A stretch of DNA of 44,549 bases, taken from positions 1 to 44,549 of the forward strand of contig JAJRZX010000018.1 in assembly GCA_024275045.1 (NCBI GenBank), in the 5' to 3' direction. The translations under genes and the position numbers were made by a program. The first letter of the stretch is position 1; every line of letters starts with the position of its first letter. A model generated the notes under the pieces. That model saw only the letters and a program-made list of their open reading frames with translations, did not search any database and had not been told where the DNA came from. The DNA comes from Deltaproteobacteria bacterium. Its GTDB lineage: Bacteria > Desulfobacterota > GWC2-55-46 > JADFVP01. Below, piece after piece: positions 16,304-25,098 of the stretch.

Positions 16304-17629
16304 TTAGAACCCGCCTGCGCCCAGGAACTGTCCCTGAGCCTTAAGACCTGCAAGGGTGCTCTCAAGGAGCGAGAAACGTACCCTCAGCGTGGCCTCATAA
16401 TCGCTTAACTCCTGCTCTTTCTGATTAATATTCACCACAAGAGAGGCAATGTGATCACCGAGGCCCTCCTGCTTCTTTGTAACCCTTCCGTCAACACTGT
16501 CATTCATGGATTTGGCAAGATCATATATTAGTTTTCCAAAACCCGAGGTACTGGTGCCCTCCACAAAGAGGTTTACCACGTCATCGTAGTTTGCGTTAAG
16601 GGCGTCTTTAAGGGTTGTACTGTTAAGGGACATGACACCGGTGCTGTCTCTTGTAACACCGGCATGGAGGAGCCTGTTCATGGTATTGGGCAGGCCGCTT
16701 ATGGCAGAGGTCATTATTCTGCTGAGCTCGTCTTCTATGCTTCTGGCAACAGGGTCTCCGAATAAGGTGCCTCCGGTCTTTGTATCAATATCATATCGGT
16801 TATTGGATTTTATGTAGCTCATTACAGCGTTATACCTGTCTACAAGGGCTACGACCTTTTTTTCTATCTCCCCTACGTCACGCGTTGTTGTAACGGTTAC
16901 GGGCGCGGACGCACCCGTGCTCTTCAGGTTAAGGGTAACGCCTGTAAGTACATCGCTTATGGTATTGGATGAACGCGTTACGGCCAGACCGTCTACTGTA
17001 ATGGAGGCGTCCTGGGCAGCCTGAAGCGTTGTATTAAAAGCAAGCGTGGTATCGTTCTGATTAATTGTTATCTGGTTGGCTATGCCCGTGGATTTTGCGG
17101 TAAGGACAAGACGGTATGAGGTGCCGTCGTTTACAACGGATGCGGATACGCCTGTGTTAAGTGCGTTAATGGCATCGCTGAGGCCAGTGATGGTAGTGGT
17201 GGCGTCAACGGCAACGCTCTGCATGGTGCCTGTGCCCACGGTAAAATTAAACGAACCCGCTGCTGAGGCTACAACCGTTGTTGAGGCGGCTACGCCGTCG
17301 GCGGCAATCTTATGTGATTGCGCAAGGGCGTTTACAACTATAACGGATGAACCGGCAAGGGCCGTAGTTGTGGCAGAGGCGTCAAGTATGGCGGTGGCGC
17401 TGCTTGAAGCGGTAAAAGAATCAAAACCCGTGGAGGAGCGCAGATCATTGGCCGCGGTCTCAAGGTCTGTTATACGAGCCGCAAGAGTAGTGTATGAGGA
17501 CTGCGCGTGTTCCAGGGTTTTCTTATCTGATATAAGCTGGTCAACGGGCAGACTCTTCACGTTTACAAGCTGTTGAATAATAGTATCGTAATCAATACCT
17601 GAGACGAGCCCTGCCGCAGTGATGGTCAT
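16304..17629 (-). CDS. fliD: Flagellar filament cap protein FliD
   Basis: FliD caps the filament and folds incoming flagellin. The 441-residue protein begins MTITAAGLVSGIDYDTIIQQLVNVKSLPVDQL, the FliD_N signature. Its Thr/Ser/Ala-rich middle is typical, and it ends in a coiled-coil tail (KEQELSDYEATLRVRFSLLESTLAGLKAQ). The ATG follows GGGAGG. It lies 155 nt after fliC across a hairpin. No sigma-28 or sigma-54 site is obvious in that gap, so transcription may read through from fliC. Confidence 0.96.
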   Translation of the reverse strand: MTITAAGLVSGIDYDTIIQQLVNVKSLPVDQLISDKKTLEHAQSSYTTLAARITDLETAANDLRSSTGFDSFTASSSATAILDASATTTALAGSSVIVVNALAQSHKIAADGVAASTTVVASAAGSFNFTVGTGTMQSVAVDATTTITGLSDAINALNTGVSASVVNDGTSYRLVLTAKSTGIANQITINQNDTTLAFNTTLQAAQDASITVDGLAVTRSSNTISDVLTGVTLNLKSTGASAPVTVTTTRDVGEIEKKVVALVDRYNAVMSYIKSNNRYDIDTKTGGTLFGDPVARSIEDELSRIMTSAISGLPNTMNRLLHAGVTRDSTGVMSLNSTTLKDALNANYDDVVNLFVEGTSTSGFGKLIYDLAKSMNDSVDGRVTKKQEGLGDHIASLVVNINQKEQELSDYEATLRVRFSLLESTLAGLKAQGQFLGAGGF

Positions 17630-17725
17630 AACGTCCTCCCATTTCTTAAGTAACCGGCCTCTCCCCTCGTCTCTCAGACTCTGGCTGGCCTTTTAGTCCA
17701 ATCCCCTTTTTACCCATAGGCGGGT

Positions 17726-17751
17726 GGTGAGGCGGCGCGGGCCACCTCACC
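17726..17751 (-). terminator. Hairpin between fliC and fliD
   Basis: On the minus strand, about 30-60 nt after the fliC stop, GGTGAGGTGG and CCGCCTCACC form a 10-bp GC-rich stem (one wobble) around a 6-nt loop. No T-run follows directly. It probably stabilises the fliC mRNA 3' end or attenuates transcription into fliD rather than fully terminating. Confidence 0.55.
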
Positions 17752-17784
17752 CGTAGGGGGAAAAGTCAGTGCGGCCTTCTTACT

Positions 17785-18627
17785 CTACCTTAAGAGCTGT
17801 AGCGCGCTCTGCGGCAGCGTATTTGCCTGGGCAAGTACTGAGATACCTGCCTGAACCATAATCTGGTTCTTTGTGAACGTAGCCGTCTCTGAGGCAAAGT
17901 CAGCGTCTCTGACCCTGGACTCAGCGGCCTGGAAGTTGGTGAATGTTACCTGAAGGTTCTGCAGCGCTACGTTGAGCCTGTTGGTTGTGGCGCCGTATAC
18001 GGCCCTTGCGCTGTTAACTCTGTTAAGTGCTACTGATATGGCGTCAAGTGCGTTAAGAGCGCCTGTTACGCTTGAGAGGGCCCCTGCGGCGAGACTGAGG
18101 CCAACGTTGCCTGTGGCGCCCGCACTTGTAAGGGCTACAAGACTTACACTTAACTGGTTATCTACGGAGTTCTTAAAACCAATAAACATGGTTAGCGATG
18201 AGATGGAGCCGTTAAGGAGCTTAAAACCGCCAAACTCCGTTGTACCCGCTATCCTGTCTATCTCGTTTATGAGTTTGTCGTACTCATCTTTAAAGAATGT
18301 TCTTGTGTTGGAATCAAGAGTTCCCTGTGCGGCGCTGGCTGCAAGCTCACCCATCCTTGTAATGATGTTTGTTACCTGCTCGGCGGCCTTATCACTGATT
18401 TCCATTGCGCTTACGCCGTCATTGACGTTCCGCATGGCGGCCTGAATCATCCTGGACTGACTGCGGAGCTGATCGGCTCTGGCAAGACCCGCGGCATCAT
18501 CAGCAGAGCTGTTAACCCTGTGACCTGATGACAACCTCTGAACACTTATCTTCAACATTGCGTTGGAAGAGCTGATGTTCTGCTGCGCAAGCAGTGAAGC
18601 TATGTTGGTATTAATCGTTAAAGCCAT
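17785..18627 (-). CDS. fliC: Flagellin FliC
   Basis: This is the filament subunit. The 280-residue protein has conserved N-terminal D0/D1 (MALTINTNIASLLAQQNISS, LSSGHRVNSSADDAAGLARAD) and C-terminal D1/D0 (ESRVRDADFASETATFTKNQI, ending SALQLLR). The variable centre is very short and rich in Ser/Thr/Ala, a possible site for O-linked sugars. The ATG follows AAGGAGGG. It has a consensus sigma-28 promoter and a leader of about 115 nt with CsrA-like sites. The neighbouring island with a Maf-type protein and nonulosonate genes suggests this flagellin is glycosylated. Confidence 0.97.
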   Translation of the reverse strand: MALTINTNIASLLAQQNISSSNAMLKISVQRLSSGHRVNSSADDAAGLARADQLRSQSRMIQAAMRNVNDGVSAMEISDKAAEQVTNIITRMGELAASAAQGTLDSNTRTFFKDEYDKLINEIDRIAGTTEFGGFKLLNGSISSLTMFIGFKNSVDNQLSVSLVALTSAGATGNVGLSLAAGALSSVTGALNALDAISVALNRVNSARAVYGATTNRLNVALQNLQVTFTNFQAAESRVRDADFASETATFTKNQIMVQAGISVLAQANTLPQSALQLLR

Positions 18628-18634
18628 GTTCTTA

Positions 18635-18716
18635 CCCTCCTTAGTGTGTTACGGCATCCCTGCCAGATAATTAACTGTCCGTAGAGTAAAAGGCTTCTCA
18701 GATACATCCCTCCTTT
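18635..18716 (-). promoter_or_regulatory. fliC 5' leader with candidate CsrA-binding sites
   Basis: Three GGA-containing elements lie in the flagellin leader. AAGGAGGG (18635-18642) is the ribosome-binding site. GGCAGGGATGCC (18653-18664) is a perfect 4-bp stem presenting GGGA in the loop and contains CAGGGATG, matching the CsrA core CARGGAUG. AAAGGAGGGATGT (18704-18716) is the third. The spacing resembles the two-site CsrA control known for B. subtilis hag. csrA and fliW are encoded at 39.2-39.9 kb in this window. Confidence 0.65.
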
Positions 18717-18749
18717 CACGCCCAACTCAAAACCGGACTCTTAATAATC

Positions 18750-18776
18750 TTATCGGCAGCAAGGTAAGAAACTTTA
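18750..18776 (-). promoter_or_regulatory. Consensus sigma-28 (FliA) promoter for fliC
   Basis: On the minus strand TAAAGTTT (18769-18776), 11 nt, then GCCGATAA (18750-18757) is an exact match to the sigma-28 consensus with exact spacing. Transcription should begin near 18743, about 115 nt before the fliC ATG. Confidence 0.95.
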
Positions 18777-18784
18777 ATACCCCA

Positions 18785-19393
18785 TCACATATCTCGTCGG
18801 CAGAAGACTTTTTCCTCCATTTCCTTAAGAAGAGGCGTAAACTCGTACTCCAGTATATCTGCAAGCAGCACGTTGTCCAGAGCCAGCCGGGCGTCCTTTA
18901 ACGCGGACATATTCTGAAGTATGGACTCGTAGTACTCAACGGGATTCTCTTTAAATACCTCTATCCCGTAGGCAAGTCCGCACCTGTAAAGCGCGTCCAT
19001 GGTTCGCACCATCTCTCCGGTGCTCTCAATAATAGCGCCAAGGTGGTTGTCTATCTCCCCGGAGCCGCGCCGAAGCGCTCCAGTCATATTCAGCGCAAGG
19101 TCGCAGATAAAGGTAATGTACTCCCCTGCCGTGTATATGCCCTGCAGCACTACGTGGTCAATATCGCTTGTAAAGAGGCGCAGCTCGCCGTACCTCTTCA
19201 CAGGTTCGTTAATAGCCACCCCGTCCTTCCATGCGGCGCCCTCGTTTCTGCCGTCAACCCATAACTCCATAATAAAACGGCGAAGGGGTTTTAAATCAGA
19301 CTCCACGGCATCTACAAGGTCACCCACGGTAGAGCTCCGTGTTACACCGCTGAGATCCAGCCTCGTCTCGTCAAGGTATATTTCCGTAATCAT
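18785..19393 (-). CDS. Unknown protein between Maf and flagellin genes
   Basis: A 202-residue protein that I do not recognise. It begins MITEIYLDETRLDLSGV. The first 80 residues look beta-rich (possibly beta-grasp-like, ending ELRLFTSDIDHVVLQGI). The remainder is helical (LALNMTGALRRGSGEIDNHL, VEYYESILQNMSALKDARLAL). No signal peptide, membrane segment or metal motif is visible. I use the ATG at 19391-19393 because AAGGAG lies 6 nt upstream. It is the last gene of the island, 23 nt after the Maf gene and ending just before the fliC promoter. A role with flagellin or with Maf is plausible from position only. Confidence 0.75.
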   Translation of the reverse strand: MITEIYLDETRLDLSGVTRSSTVGDLVDAVESDLKPLRRFIMELWVDGRNEGAAWKDGVAINEPVKRYGELRLFTSDIDHVVLQGIYTAGEYITFICDLALNMTGALRRGSGEIDNHLGAIIESTGEMVRTMDALYRCGLAYGIEVFKENPVEYYESILQNMSALKDARLALDNVLLADILEYEFTPLLKEMEEKVFCRRDM

Positions 19394-19416
19394 GGGAGAC
19401 TCCTTTCTTGTCTTCT

Positions 19417-21333
19417 TCACTTTTTATTAACAGCCGCCGCCATCTCACCGCGACGCTCCAAACGCATACCCCGAACCAGTGCAAGGGCCTCTGATATCTT
19501 TGGAAGAAAGAGCAGGCACATCTTACGCACCTCTTTGTATGTACGAATAGTGCGCTCAATATCCTTTCTGAACTGATCTTCCGTTGAGATATCCTCATCC
19601 TCCTTAAGGTACTGCTTCAGGTCATATGTATACTCCACAAGGGCCTCCCATAAAAAAGAGACCTCGCATACGGCCTTAAAGAGCCTGCGTTCTTTTTTTC
19701 TGATACCATCAAGTCTACCGCCAAGCTCGGTATGCAGTCCACGTGATATAAAAGCGACCTTAAGTATGCCGGCGTCTTTTATAATCTTACCCGAGAGTTT
19801 TGCCACAAGCCCTACCTTATCCTCTATGTTCGTAAAGGACTCTATAAGCCCGTTAATATCAATATCAGGAGGCGTGGACTCGCCCCTCTGAAGTATCTTA
19901 TCTACGGGCGCGCACTCTCTTAAATCTCTCTCAATAACCTCTTTAAGGGAGATATGCTCCATGCCCTTTATAAAGGCCCCTCCCTCTGTGGCGTTGTAGA
20001 CACGGATTTGCGGAAACTGCTCTTTCAGGAGGGCCGTATAACGCTCAAACCACTGATGAAAAGTTACCCAATCGTATTTACTGGCAACAGGCTCGCCGTT
20101 AACACCCTGCAGCCACTGCAGCTTGTGCGTAATGGTGCGCCGGTGCCCTGAGATATAATGCTCCTTTACCTTAACTACCCCCTTGTCCTTATCAATAACT
20201 ATTCTCTGCTTATCGTAAACCCCGCCTCCCACATGGGTCATGTCTTTATCAAAGGCCAAGTCCTGGCCGAGAAATATTATGGGGTCGCAGCCGAACATTA
20301 CCCCCATGTCAAACATGGCCGTAGTTACGGAGCCGCCGATTGAGACAAATGATTTACTGCCCCAGAGGCTTGCCTGCTGAAGGCTTAGGGCGAGAAAGGG
20401 GCTGTAGAAGATAAATTTGCCGCGGGCGTCTCTACCGAACATCTCCGGATGTGAGACCTCTGAGAGTATAAGGCGTATTTTCTTATCTGCGCCGCCGCCA
20501 TCAAAGTACTCCTCAAGGTTTACTTTTTCCCCTGATATTACCGCATGGGGGGTAATACCGTAACTGAGAAGGGACTTATACGCCGTAACAGCGGAGACAA
20601 TAAAGGCCCTGTCTTTAATCCCCGCGAGAAGAGCGACGTTTTTCCGCAGCGACGGCCCCGCGCCTACGATAATCATGGGCACGCCCTTGAACTTGTTTTT
20701 CAAAACATCCACGGATGGATATGTTGAAAAGGCGTTAAGGTTGGCGAAATAATTCATAAGCCAGTCCAGCCTTGAGTCTATCTCCGTCTTTATGCCTACC
20801 ATCTGCGAGGTATGGGCGTTCTGTATCTTAATAAGAAATTCCTTTAACTCACCCTGATACAGCAGCCTGTACGGCATGGTATGGTACCCGATAATACTGT
20901 CAATACCCTCTGTGAACTGCTGAACTCGTGCTATAAAAGGCCCTATGTAATTAGCCAGATATACTCTCTGCCCCGAGAACTCTCTGCTGAGATCTACCTT
21001 CATGAGCACGCCCTTTAGTATCTCCATGGAGGGCTCGTAGATAAAAATCTTCTGAGTTCCGCGCTTTAAGAGTGTGCGCATAAGATAACCGCAGCCAAGC
21101 CCAAAGAGGGCCACGGAGTCGGGTTTTTTTCCAAGTATCTCATCGGCCTGCTGGTCGGCCTCTTTCCAGGGCCCGTAACGGCTGTTAAAGAGACGGCCCT
21201 TGTAGGTGAGGACATACTCTTTGTTCTTGCCCCTGTAGAGCGTGGCGGTCTCTTTACTGAAGGCCCGCAGCCTCTCGGCAAGGATGCTGTCTTGTTTCTC
21301 AATGGCACGGCAATTAGACTCGAAAATCGTCAT
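19417..21333 (-). CDS. Motility accessory factor (Maf-type, MAF_flag10/DUF115) flagellin glycosyltransferase candidate
   Basis: A 638-residue cytoplasmic protein. Its centre has the diagnostic DUF115 block PMIIVGAGPSLRKNVALLAG (near 218-237), followed by FIVSAVTAYKSLLSYGITPHAVISGE and PIIFLGQDLAFDKDMTHVGG. The N-terminal part carries VALFGLGCGYLMRTLLKRG, a Rossmann-like glycine pattern. Maf proteins in Campylobacter, Aeromonas, Clostridium and Geobacillus transfer pseudaminic or legionaminic acid to flagellin Ser/Thr. It lies at the end of the nonulosonate operon, next to fliC, the usual location. AAGGAATTGAT precedes the ATG. Confidence 0.9.
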   Translation of the reverse strand: MTIFESNCRAIEKQDSILAERLRAFSKETATLYRGKNKEYVLTYKGRLFNSRYGPWKEADQQADEILGKKPDSVALFGLGCGYLMRTLLKRGTQKIFIYEPSMEILKGVLMKVDLSREFSGQRVYLANYIGPFIARVQQFTEGIDSIIGYHTMPYRLLYQGELKEFLIKIQNAHTSQMVGIKTEIDSRLDWLMNYFANLNAFSTYPSVDVLKNKFKGVPMIIVGAGPSLRKNVALLAGIKDRAFIVSAVTAYKSLLSYGITPHAVISGEKVNLEEYFDGGGADKKIRLILSEVSHPEMFGRDARGKFIFYSPFLALSLQQASLWGSKSFVSIGGSVTTAMFDMGVMFGCDPIIFLGQDLAFDKDMTHVGGGVYDKQRIVIDKDKGVVKVKEHYISGHRRTITHKLQWLQGVNGEPVASKYDWVTFHQWFERYTALLKEQFPQIRVYNATEGGAFIKGMEHISLKEVIERDLRECAPVDKILQRGESTPPDIDINGLIESFTNIEDKVGLVAKLSGKIIKDAGILKVAFISRGLHTELGGRLDGIRKKERRLFKAVCEVSFLWEALVEYTYDLKQYLKEDEDISTEDQFRKDIERTIRTYKEVRKMCLLFLPKISEALALVRGMRLERRGEMAAAVNKK

Positions 21334-21363
21334 ATCAATTCCTTGTACCAGCTCAGCTCTCTG

Positions 21364-23475
21364 TTATGATAAGTTCTTTGCGCTTACCTTAAAACTCATC
21401 TCGTTCATTCCCCGCCACACCCAGTAGGCGGTATCATCCACCTCGCCCGCGGAGTGGTAAAGACGTAAAAAAAACTTCTCACCGCATTCTCTGTAATTAA
21501 TCATTGGAAAGGTATGCACAAATCCGCGCTCACTTGATATGCAGATACTCTTTTGTTTATCCCCGAAGCTCACCCATCCCTCTGTTGCCCCGAGACACGT
21601 TGAGGCCGAGATGGCCGGGCTTACGGGTTTTTCATGTGCAAGGGTGCGGCCGGTGAGTTTAAACCTCTCAGGACCGGTACCGCCGTTTACCGTCTCAAAC
21701 CACATATCTTTACGGTTAAAAACCTCGGGCATAAAAGTAAAAATACCAAGGCGCAGGCTTGAGGCCCGCAGCCCCCGCGCGTTAAACCTGTATCTGATGG
21801 AAAACTCCTCTCCATGTACCGGGATACGGTACTCCTTTACAAGCCTGCCTATAGCCGTATCAATAACCGCGGAAACACTTACCCCGCTCTCGTCCCTTGT
21901 GATAAGGGGTTGTACGGGCAGAAGGTCCGTTGTCTTTGTACCGGCCCTGTCCGTGTGTATGAGATGGCCTGAAAAATAATCCGCTCCAAGCTCTATGGAG
22001 TCAAAGTAACCGTGTTCAAGAGTGCCAAGGAGAGGGCGCTCTGATACCTTAAGAAAACTGAGAGAGTTTACGGCAAGGCCCCTGTCTTTCAGGAGCTCAA
22101 TCTCAAGGGACTCCGTACTTAGACAAAGGCGGCGTGTATCCTCGTAAATATCCACCCCTCCCCGCCCCATCCCCATACCGCGTCCACCCACAGTACCTGC
22201 CGCCGCCCTTTTTATGGGCACGGAAAAAGCCGTTAGACCGGTGGTGCCTGTGGCGCTAAGGACCCTCTCGGCACTTGACTCAACAGACTCTTCCGCAGCA
22301 CCGGCATTCTCAAGGACAAGGGCTCCCTGTCTCTTTAGAAGCCCGGCCTTTATCATAAGCTCACCTGTCTCAAAGCTCAGCCATCCCAGACGTTCGTTTA
22401 AATAAGCAAGCTTATCATCAGCTGTATTTGTACGAAAATCACTTCCCCATACCTCGCAGAGCATCTCCCATAAGAGATCCTCACAATTCACGCCGCTCTC
22501 GCCAAGGGTCGTAAGCCTCTTATACAGACCAAGGCACCGCGCGTTCAGGTGCGCGCTGTCCCTGCCCGTCACGCTCCAGCGCAGCGGATTGTATCTCTCC
22601 TGCTTTTTGCAGACAATAGGCGTCTCAGTGGACTCAAGCCTTACGGGACGAATACGTGCGCTGTCCTTGAACTTATGGAGAAGCTCCTCAGGTCTTAGAA
22701 AGGCGAATTTCTTTTCCTTCATAAGCTCTTTTAAGAGACCTCTTATCCTCTCAAAATCACCTCGCGGTCTCTTACCAAGCCCCGGCTTATAATCAAAGAC
22801 CTCGGCATCATTTGAGTATGTAACAAAGGCCCTCTCCGTGCCCTCCCTGTAATGGGAGAGCAGGTAATCCTTGTACTCCGCCGTAGAGAGCTCGCCGTGA
22901 ACGCAGCGGCCAAACTTCTGAAAGGCAATGGAGTTGGACCAGAGCAGCCCTATACTCTCACCTGATAGCCTGCCCGAGGCTCGCTGAGGCGAATAAAGCA
23001 GTTCCTGCTCATACCCGTTATGGCGTGAACAATTATTCCAGTCCATTATTATGGCCCTGTAACCGGCCTCTTTATAAAGCCCCACAAGCCCTGCGGAAAA
23101 AGTCTGCTCATTCACAAGGGCTATTGATGGCGTGAGGCCGAGAATTTCTCTGTAGTATTTATTGCCAAGTTTAAGGTTCCTTCTGTTAACCCCTGTAGGG
23201 ATAAGAGGCATAATGGACTGGGCGTAACCTGAACCAATAAAACTGATCTTGCCCGCACTCAGTAATTCCCTGAGGCGTACGGTAAATGACGGGTCCAGTC
23301 CATGAACCTCACGAAGAGTCCATGCAGGCATCTCAATCCCTACGGGTATACCCTCCCCGGCAAGAGAGAGAATAGGCCAATAACAGTTTTTGATAACATC
23401 AGGAAACTCCTCTCTTGATATGAGAGAAAAGGCCAGATTGCAGTGAAATAATGTGTACAGATTAAGCCGTGACAT
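21364..23475 (-). CDS. Glycoside hydrolase family 57-like protein
   Basis: A protein of about 703 residues with a GH57/GH38-type N-terminal barrel. Visible motifs are LYTLFHCNLAFSLI, the GSGYAQSIMPLIP block near 80-93 and SIALVNEQTFSAGL with candidate nucleophile E123. Next come GYRAIIMDWNN and AFVTYSNDAEVFDYKPG, where an aspartate could be the acid/base. The C-terminal half is beta-rich (LSTESLEIELLKDRGLAVNSL, EEFSIRYRFNARGLRAS), as in GH57 amylases and DUF1925/1926-type enzymes. GH57 members act on alpha-glucans, and some family proteins are deacetylases or branching enzymes, so the substrate is unknown. Its position between a radical SAM gene and Maf suggests glycan trimming or processing. 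The ATG at 23473-23475 is chosen over an upstream TTG. Confidence 0.78.
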   Translation of the reverse strand: MSRLNLYTLFHCNLAFSLISREEFPDVIKNCYWPILSLAGEGIPVGIEMPAWTLREVHGLDPSFTVRLRELLSAGKISFIGSGYAQSIMPLIPTGVNRRNLKLGNKYYREILGLTPSIALVNEQTFSAGLVGLYKEAGYRAIIMDWNNCSRHNGYEQELLYSPQRASGRLSGESIGLLWSNSIAFQKFGRCVHGELSTAEYKDYLLSHYREGTERAFVTYSNDAEVFDYKPGLGKRPRGDFERIRGLLKELMKEKKFAFLRPEELLHKFKDSARIRPVRLESTETPIVCKKQERYNPLRWSVTGRDSAHLNARCLGLYKRLTTLGESGVNCEDLLWEMLCEVWGSDFRTNTADDKLAYLNERLGWLSFETGELMIKAGLLKRQGALVLENAGAAEESVESSAERVLSATGTTGLTAFSVPIKRAAAGTVGGRGMGMGRGGVDIYEDTRRLCLSTESLEIELLKDRGLAVNSLSFLKVSERPLLGTLEHGYFDSIELGADYFSGHLIHTDRAGTKTTDLLPVQPLITRDESGVSVSAVIDTAIGRLVKEYRIPVHGEEFSIRYRFNARGLRASSLRLGIFTFMPEVFNRKDMWFETVNGGTGPERFKLTGRTLAHEKPVSPAISASTCLGATEGWVSFGDKQKSICISSERGFVHTFPMINYRECGEKFFLRLYHSAGEVDDTAYWVWRGMNEMSFKVSAKNLS

Positions 23476-23508
23476 AAGCGGTATCCTTTCCTTCAAGGCT
23501 GCAGTACT

Positions 23509-25098
23509 TTAAGGGTATCTCTCCCGCATCTTAAGAAGATCGTACTTTACGAACATGCCAGAGGTCTCATAGAGGACCTTTAAAAAAATGGGCCTCTTCC
23601 TCCGCCAAACATCACTTATATAATGGGGCGCTGCCGCAGGATTGGACTTTATAAGGTGATGGGTTCTATCGGCCTCAACTATGGTTTCAATATACGTGGA
23701 GGTAAAATCCTTTGTCGTAATATTGGGTTTTACCACCTCAAGCCTATCGTAGCTGAACCCATCGGCAAACAAACCCTCTGTCTCACACCTCTTAAAGAGC
23801 TCGGTTCCGGGAAGCGGAGTAGCTATATAAATCTCCCTGCTGTCAAATAACCCGCTGTAATTGGCCATGTACAGAGACCTTCTAATGTCTTTTTTGGTCT
23901 CACCGGGAAGTCCAATGACAAAGGTGCCCGTAAGGTGTACGCCCTTTTTCTTTGCGTATCTCAGAACCTCCATGGCCTTACTCAGCTTAAGGGGTTTTTT
24001 AACTACCTTTGTAAGCACATCCTGAACCCCTGACTCTATGGCAAAACCCATGGAGACGCAGCCTATATCAACGAGTTTATCTATAAGCTCCTCATCCATG
24101 CACCAGAGCGCAAGGACCATGAAGTGAATCTCAATATTAAAACCCTGCCTCTTGAACTCATCACAGAACTCCTTTGCCCTTGTCTTGTCATGGGTAAAGT
24201 TGTCATCTATTATCATGAGTTTTTTTATCTTGTACCTGTCTATAAGAAAGCGTATCTCGCGAAATACCTCATCAAGGCTGCGCGCGCGGAACCGTCGCCC
24301 CATGGTTCTGTGCACTGAGCAGAAGACGCACGTTCCCGCGCACCCGCGCGTGGTAAGAACCGTGGGCATGGCCTGAGGCTGCCCCCATGTAACCTTATTT
24401 GGTTTATAATGACTTGAGTACTTCTCATATGGAAATAAATGCCAGGCAGGGTACGGCAATGAGTCAAGGTCCTCTATAAAAGGGCCCTGCGCGTTATTAA
24501 TTACCTCTCCGTTTTTTCTCCAGACAAGGCCCGCAACGTCCTCAAATGAGAGGGCCTCATTCTCATCACTCTTTATATTATCATTGCTCTCATTGGCGCC
24601 CTTACCGCAGTCACAATCATCACAGCCCCTGCAGCTCCCTGCCATGACCTCAAGAAGTGCGGGAAAAGACAGCTCTGCCTCTCCCTTTAAGACAAAATCA
24701 ATGACATCATTTTCCATAACCTCCTCTGCCATGGAGGTAGGGTGATTACCGCCAACCACTACTACGGCCCTGGGAAAAATCTCCTTTACGAGTCTGGCCG
24801 TCTCGTTCATGGAGCCTACCATTACGGAAAAATTACAGCTTATGCCCACAAGGTCCGGACGAAACTCCTTAATCCTCTCCCCAACTTCTTTCATGGGCAG
24901 GCCCACATCAACGTACCCATCATAAAGATGCGCCTCTCTGTCAAGCCCCTCTGTCTGACAATCAAGTATGGACACGGTATAACCTCGTGCCTCAAGCACA
25001 GATGCTAGGTACATAATCCCCATAGGCGGGTAGACTATGCGCTGGCCCGAGGTGGCTATCTTCATATTGGGCTGAAGCAGGAGTATTCTCTTTATCAT
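23509..25098 (-). CDS. B12-binding-type radical SAM protein
   Basis: A 529-residue protein with an N-terminal cobalamin-binding-like Rossmann domain (about 1-200: ILLLQPN, YPPMGIMYLASVLEARGY, DLVGISC, VVVGGNHPT). A radical SAM domain follows, with the cluster motif CAGTCVFC (C253, C257, C260). Downstream are GFAIESGVQDVL, GTFVIGLPGETKKDI and ATPLPGTELF. A cysteine-rich insert (CRGCDDCDC, near 156-164) lies between the domains and is unusual. The B12 domain lacks the classical DxHxxG, as in most of this class. Known members catalyse methyl transfers or rearrangements, so sugar or peptide methylation is possible. Its start codon overlaps the ancestral stop of the ATP-grasp gene (TGATG). Confidence 0.88.
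   Translation of the reverse strand: MIKRILLLQPNMKIATSGQRIVYPPMGIMYLASVLEARGYTVSILDCQTEGLDREAHLYDGYVDVGLPMKEVGERIKEFRPDLVGISCNFSVMVGSMNETARLVKEIFPRAVVVVGGNHPTSMAEEVMENDVIDFVLKGEAELSFPALLEVMAGSCRGCDDCDCGKGANESNDNIKSDENEALSFEDVAGLVWRKNGEVINNAQGPFIEDLDSLPYPAWHLFPYEKYSSHYKPNKVTWGQPQAMPTVLTTRGCAGTCVFCSVHRTMGRRFRARSLDEVFREIRFLIDRYKIKKLMIIDDNFTHDKTRAKEFCDEFKRQGFNIEIHFMVLALWCMDEELIDKLVDIGCVSMGFAIESGVQDVLTKVVKKPLKLSKAMEVLRYAKKKGVHLTGTFVIGLPGETKKDIRRSLYMANYSGLFDSREIYIATPLPGTELFKRCETEGLFADGFSYDRLEVVKPNITTKDFTSTYIETIVEADRTHHLIKSNPAAAPHYISDVWRRKRPIFLKVLYETSGMFVKYDLLKMRERYP

Noticed and set aside
18618-18707. 29-codon upstream open frame in the fliC leader overlapping the fliC start
   Set aside because: The ribosome-binding site sits almost directly against the ATG, so initiation would be poor. 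The GGAGGG is better explained as a CsrA-type element.
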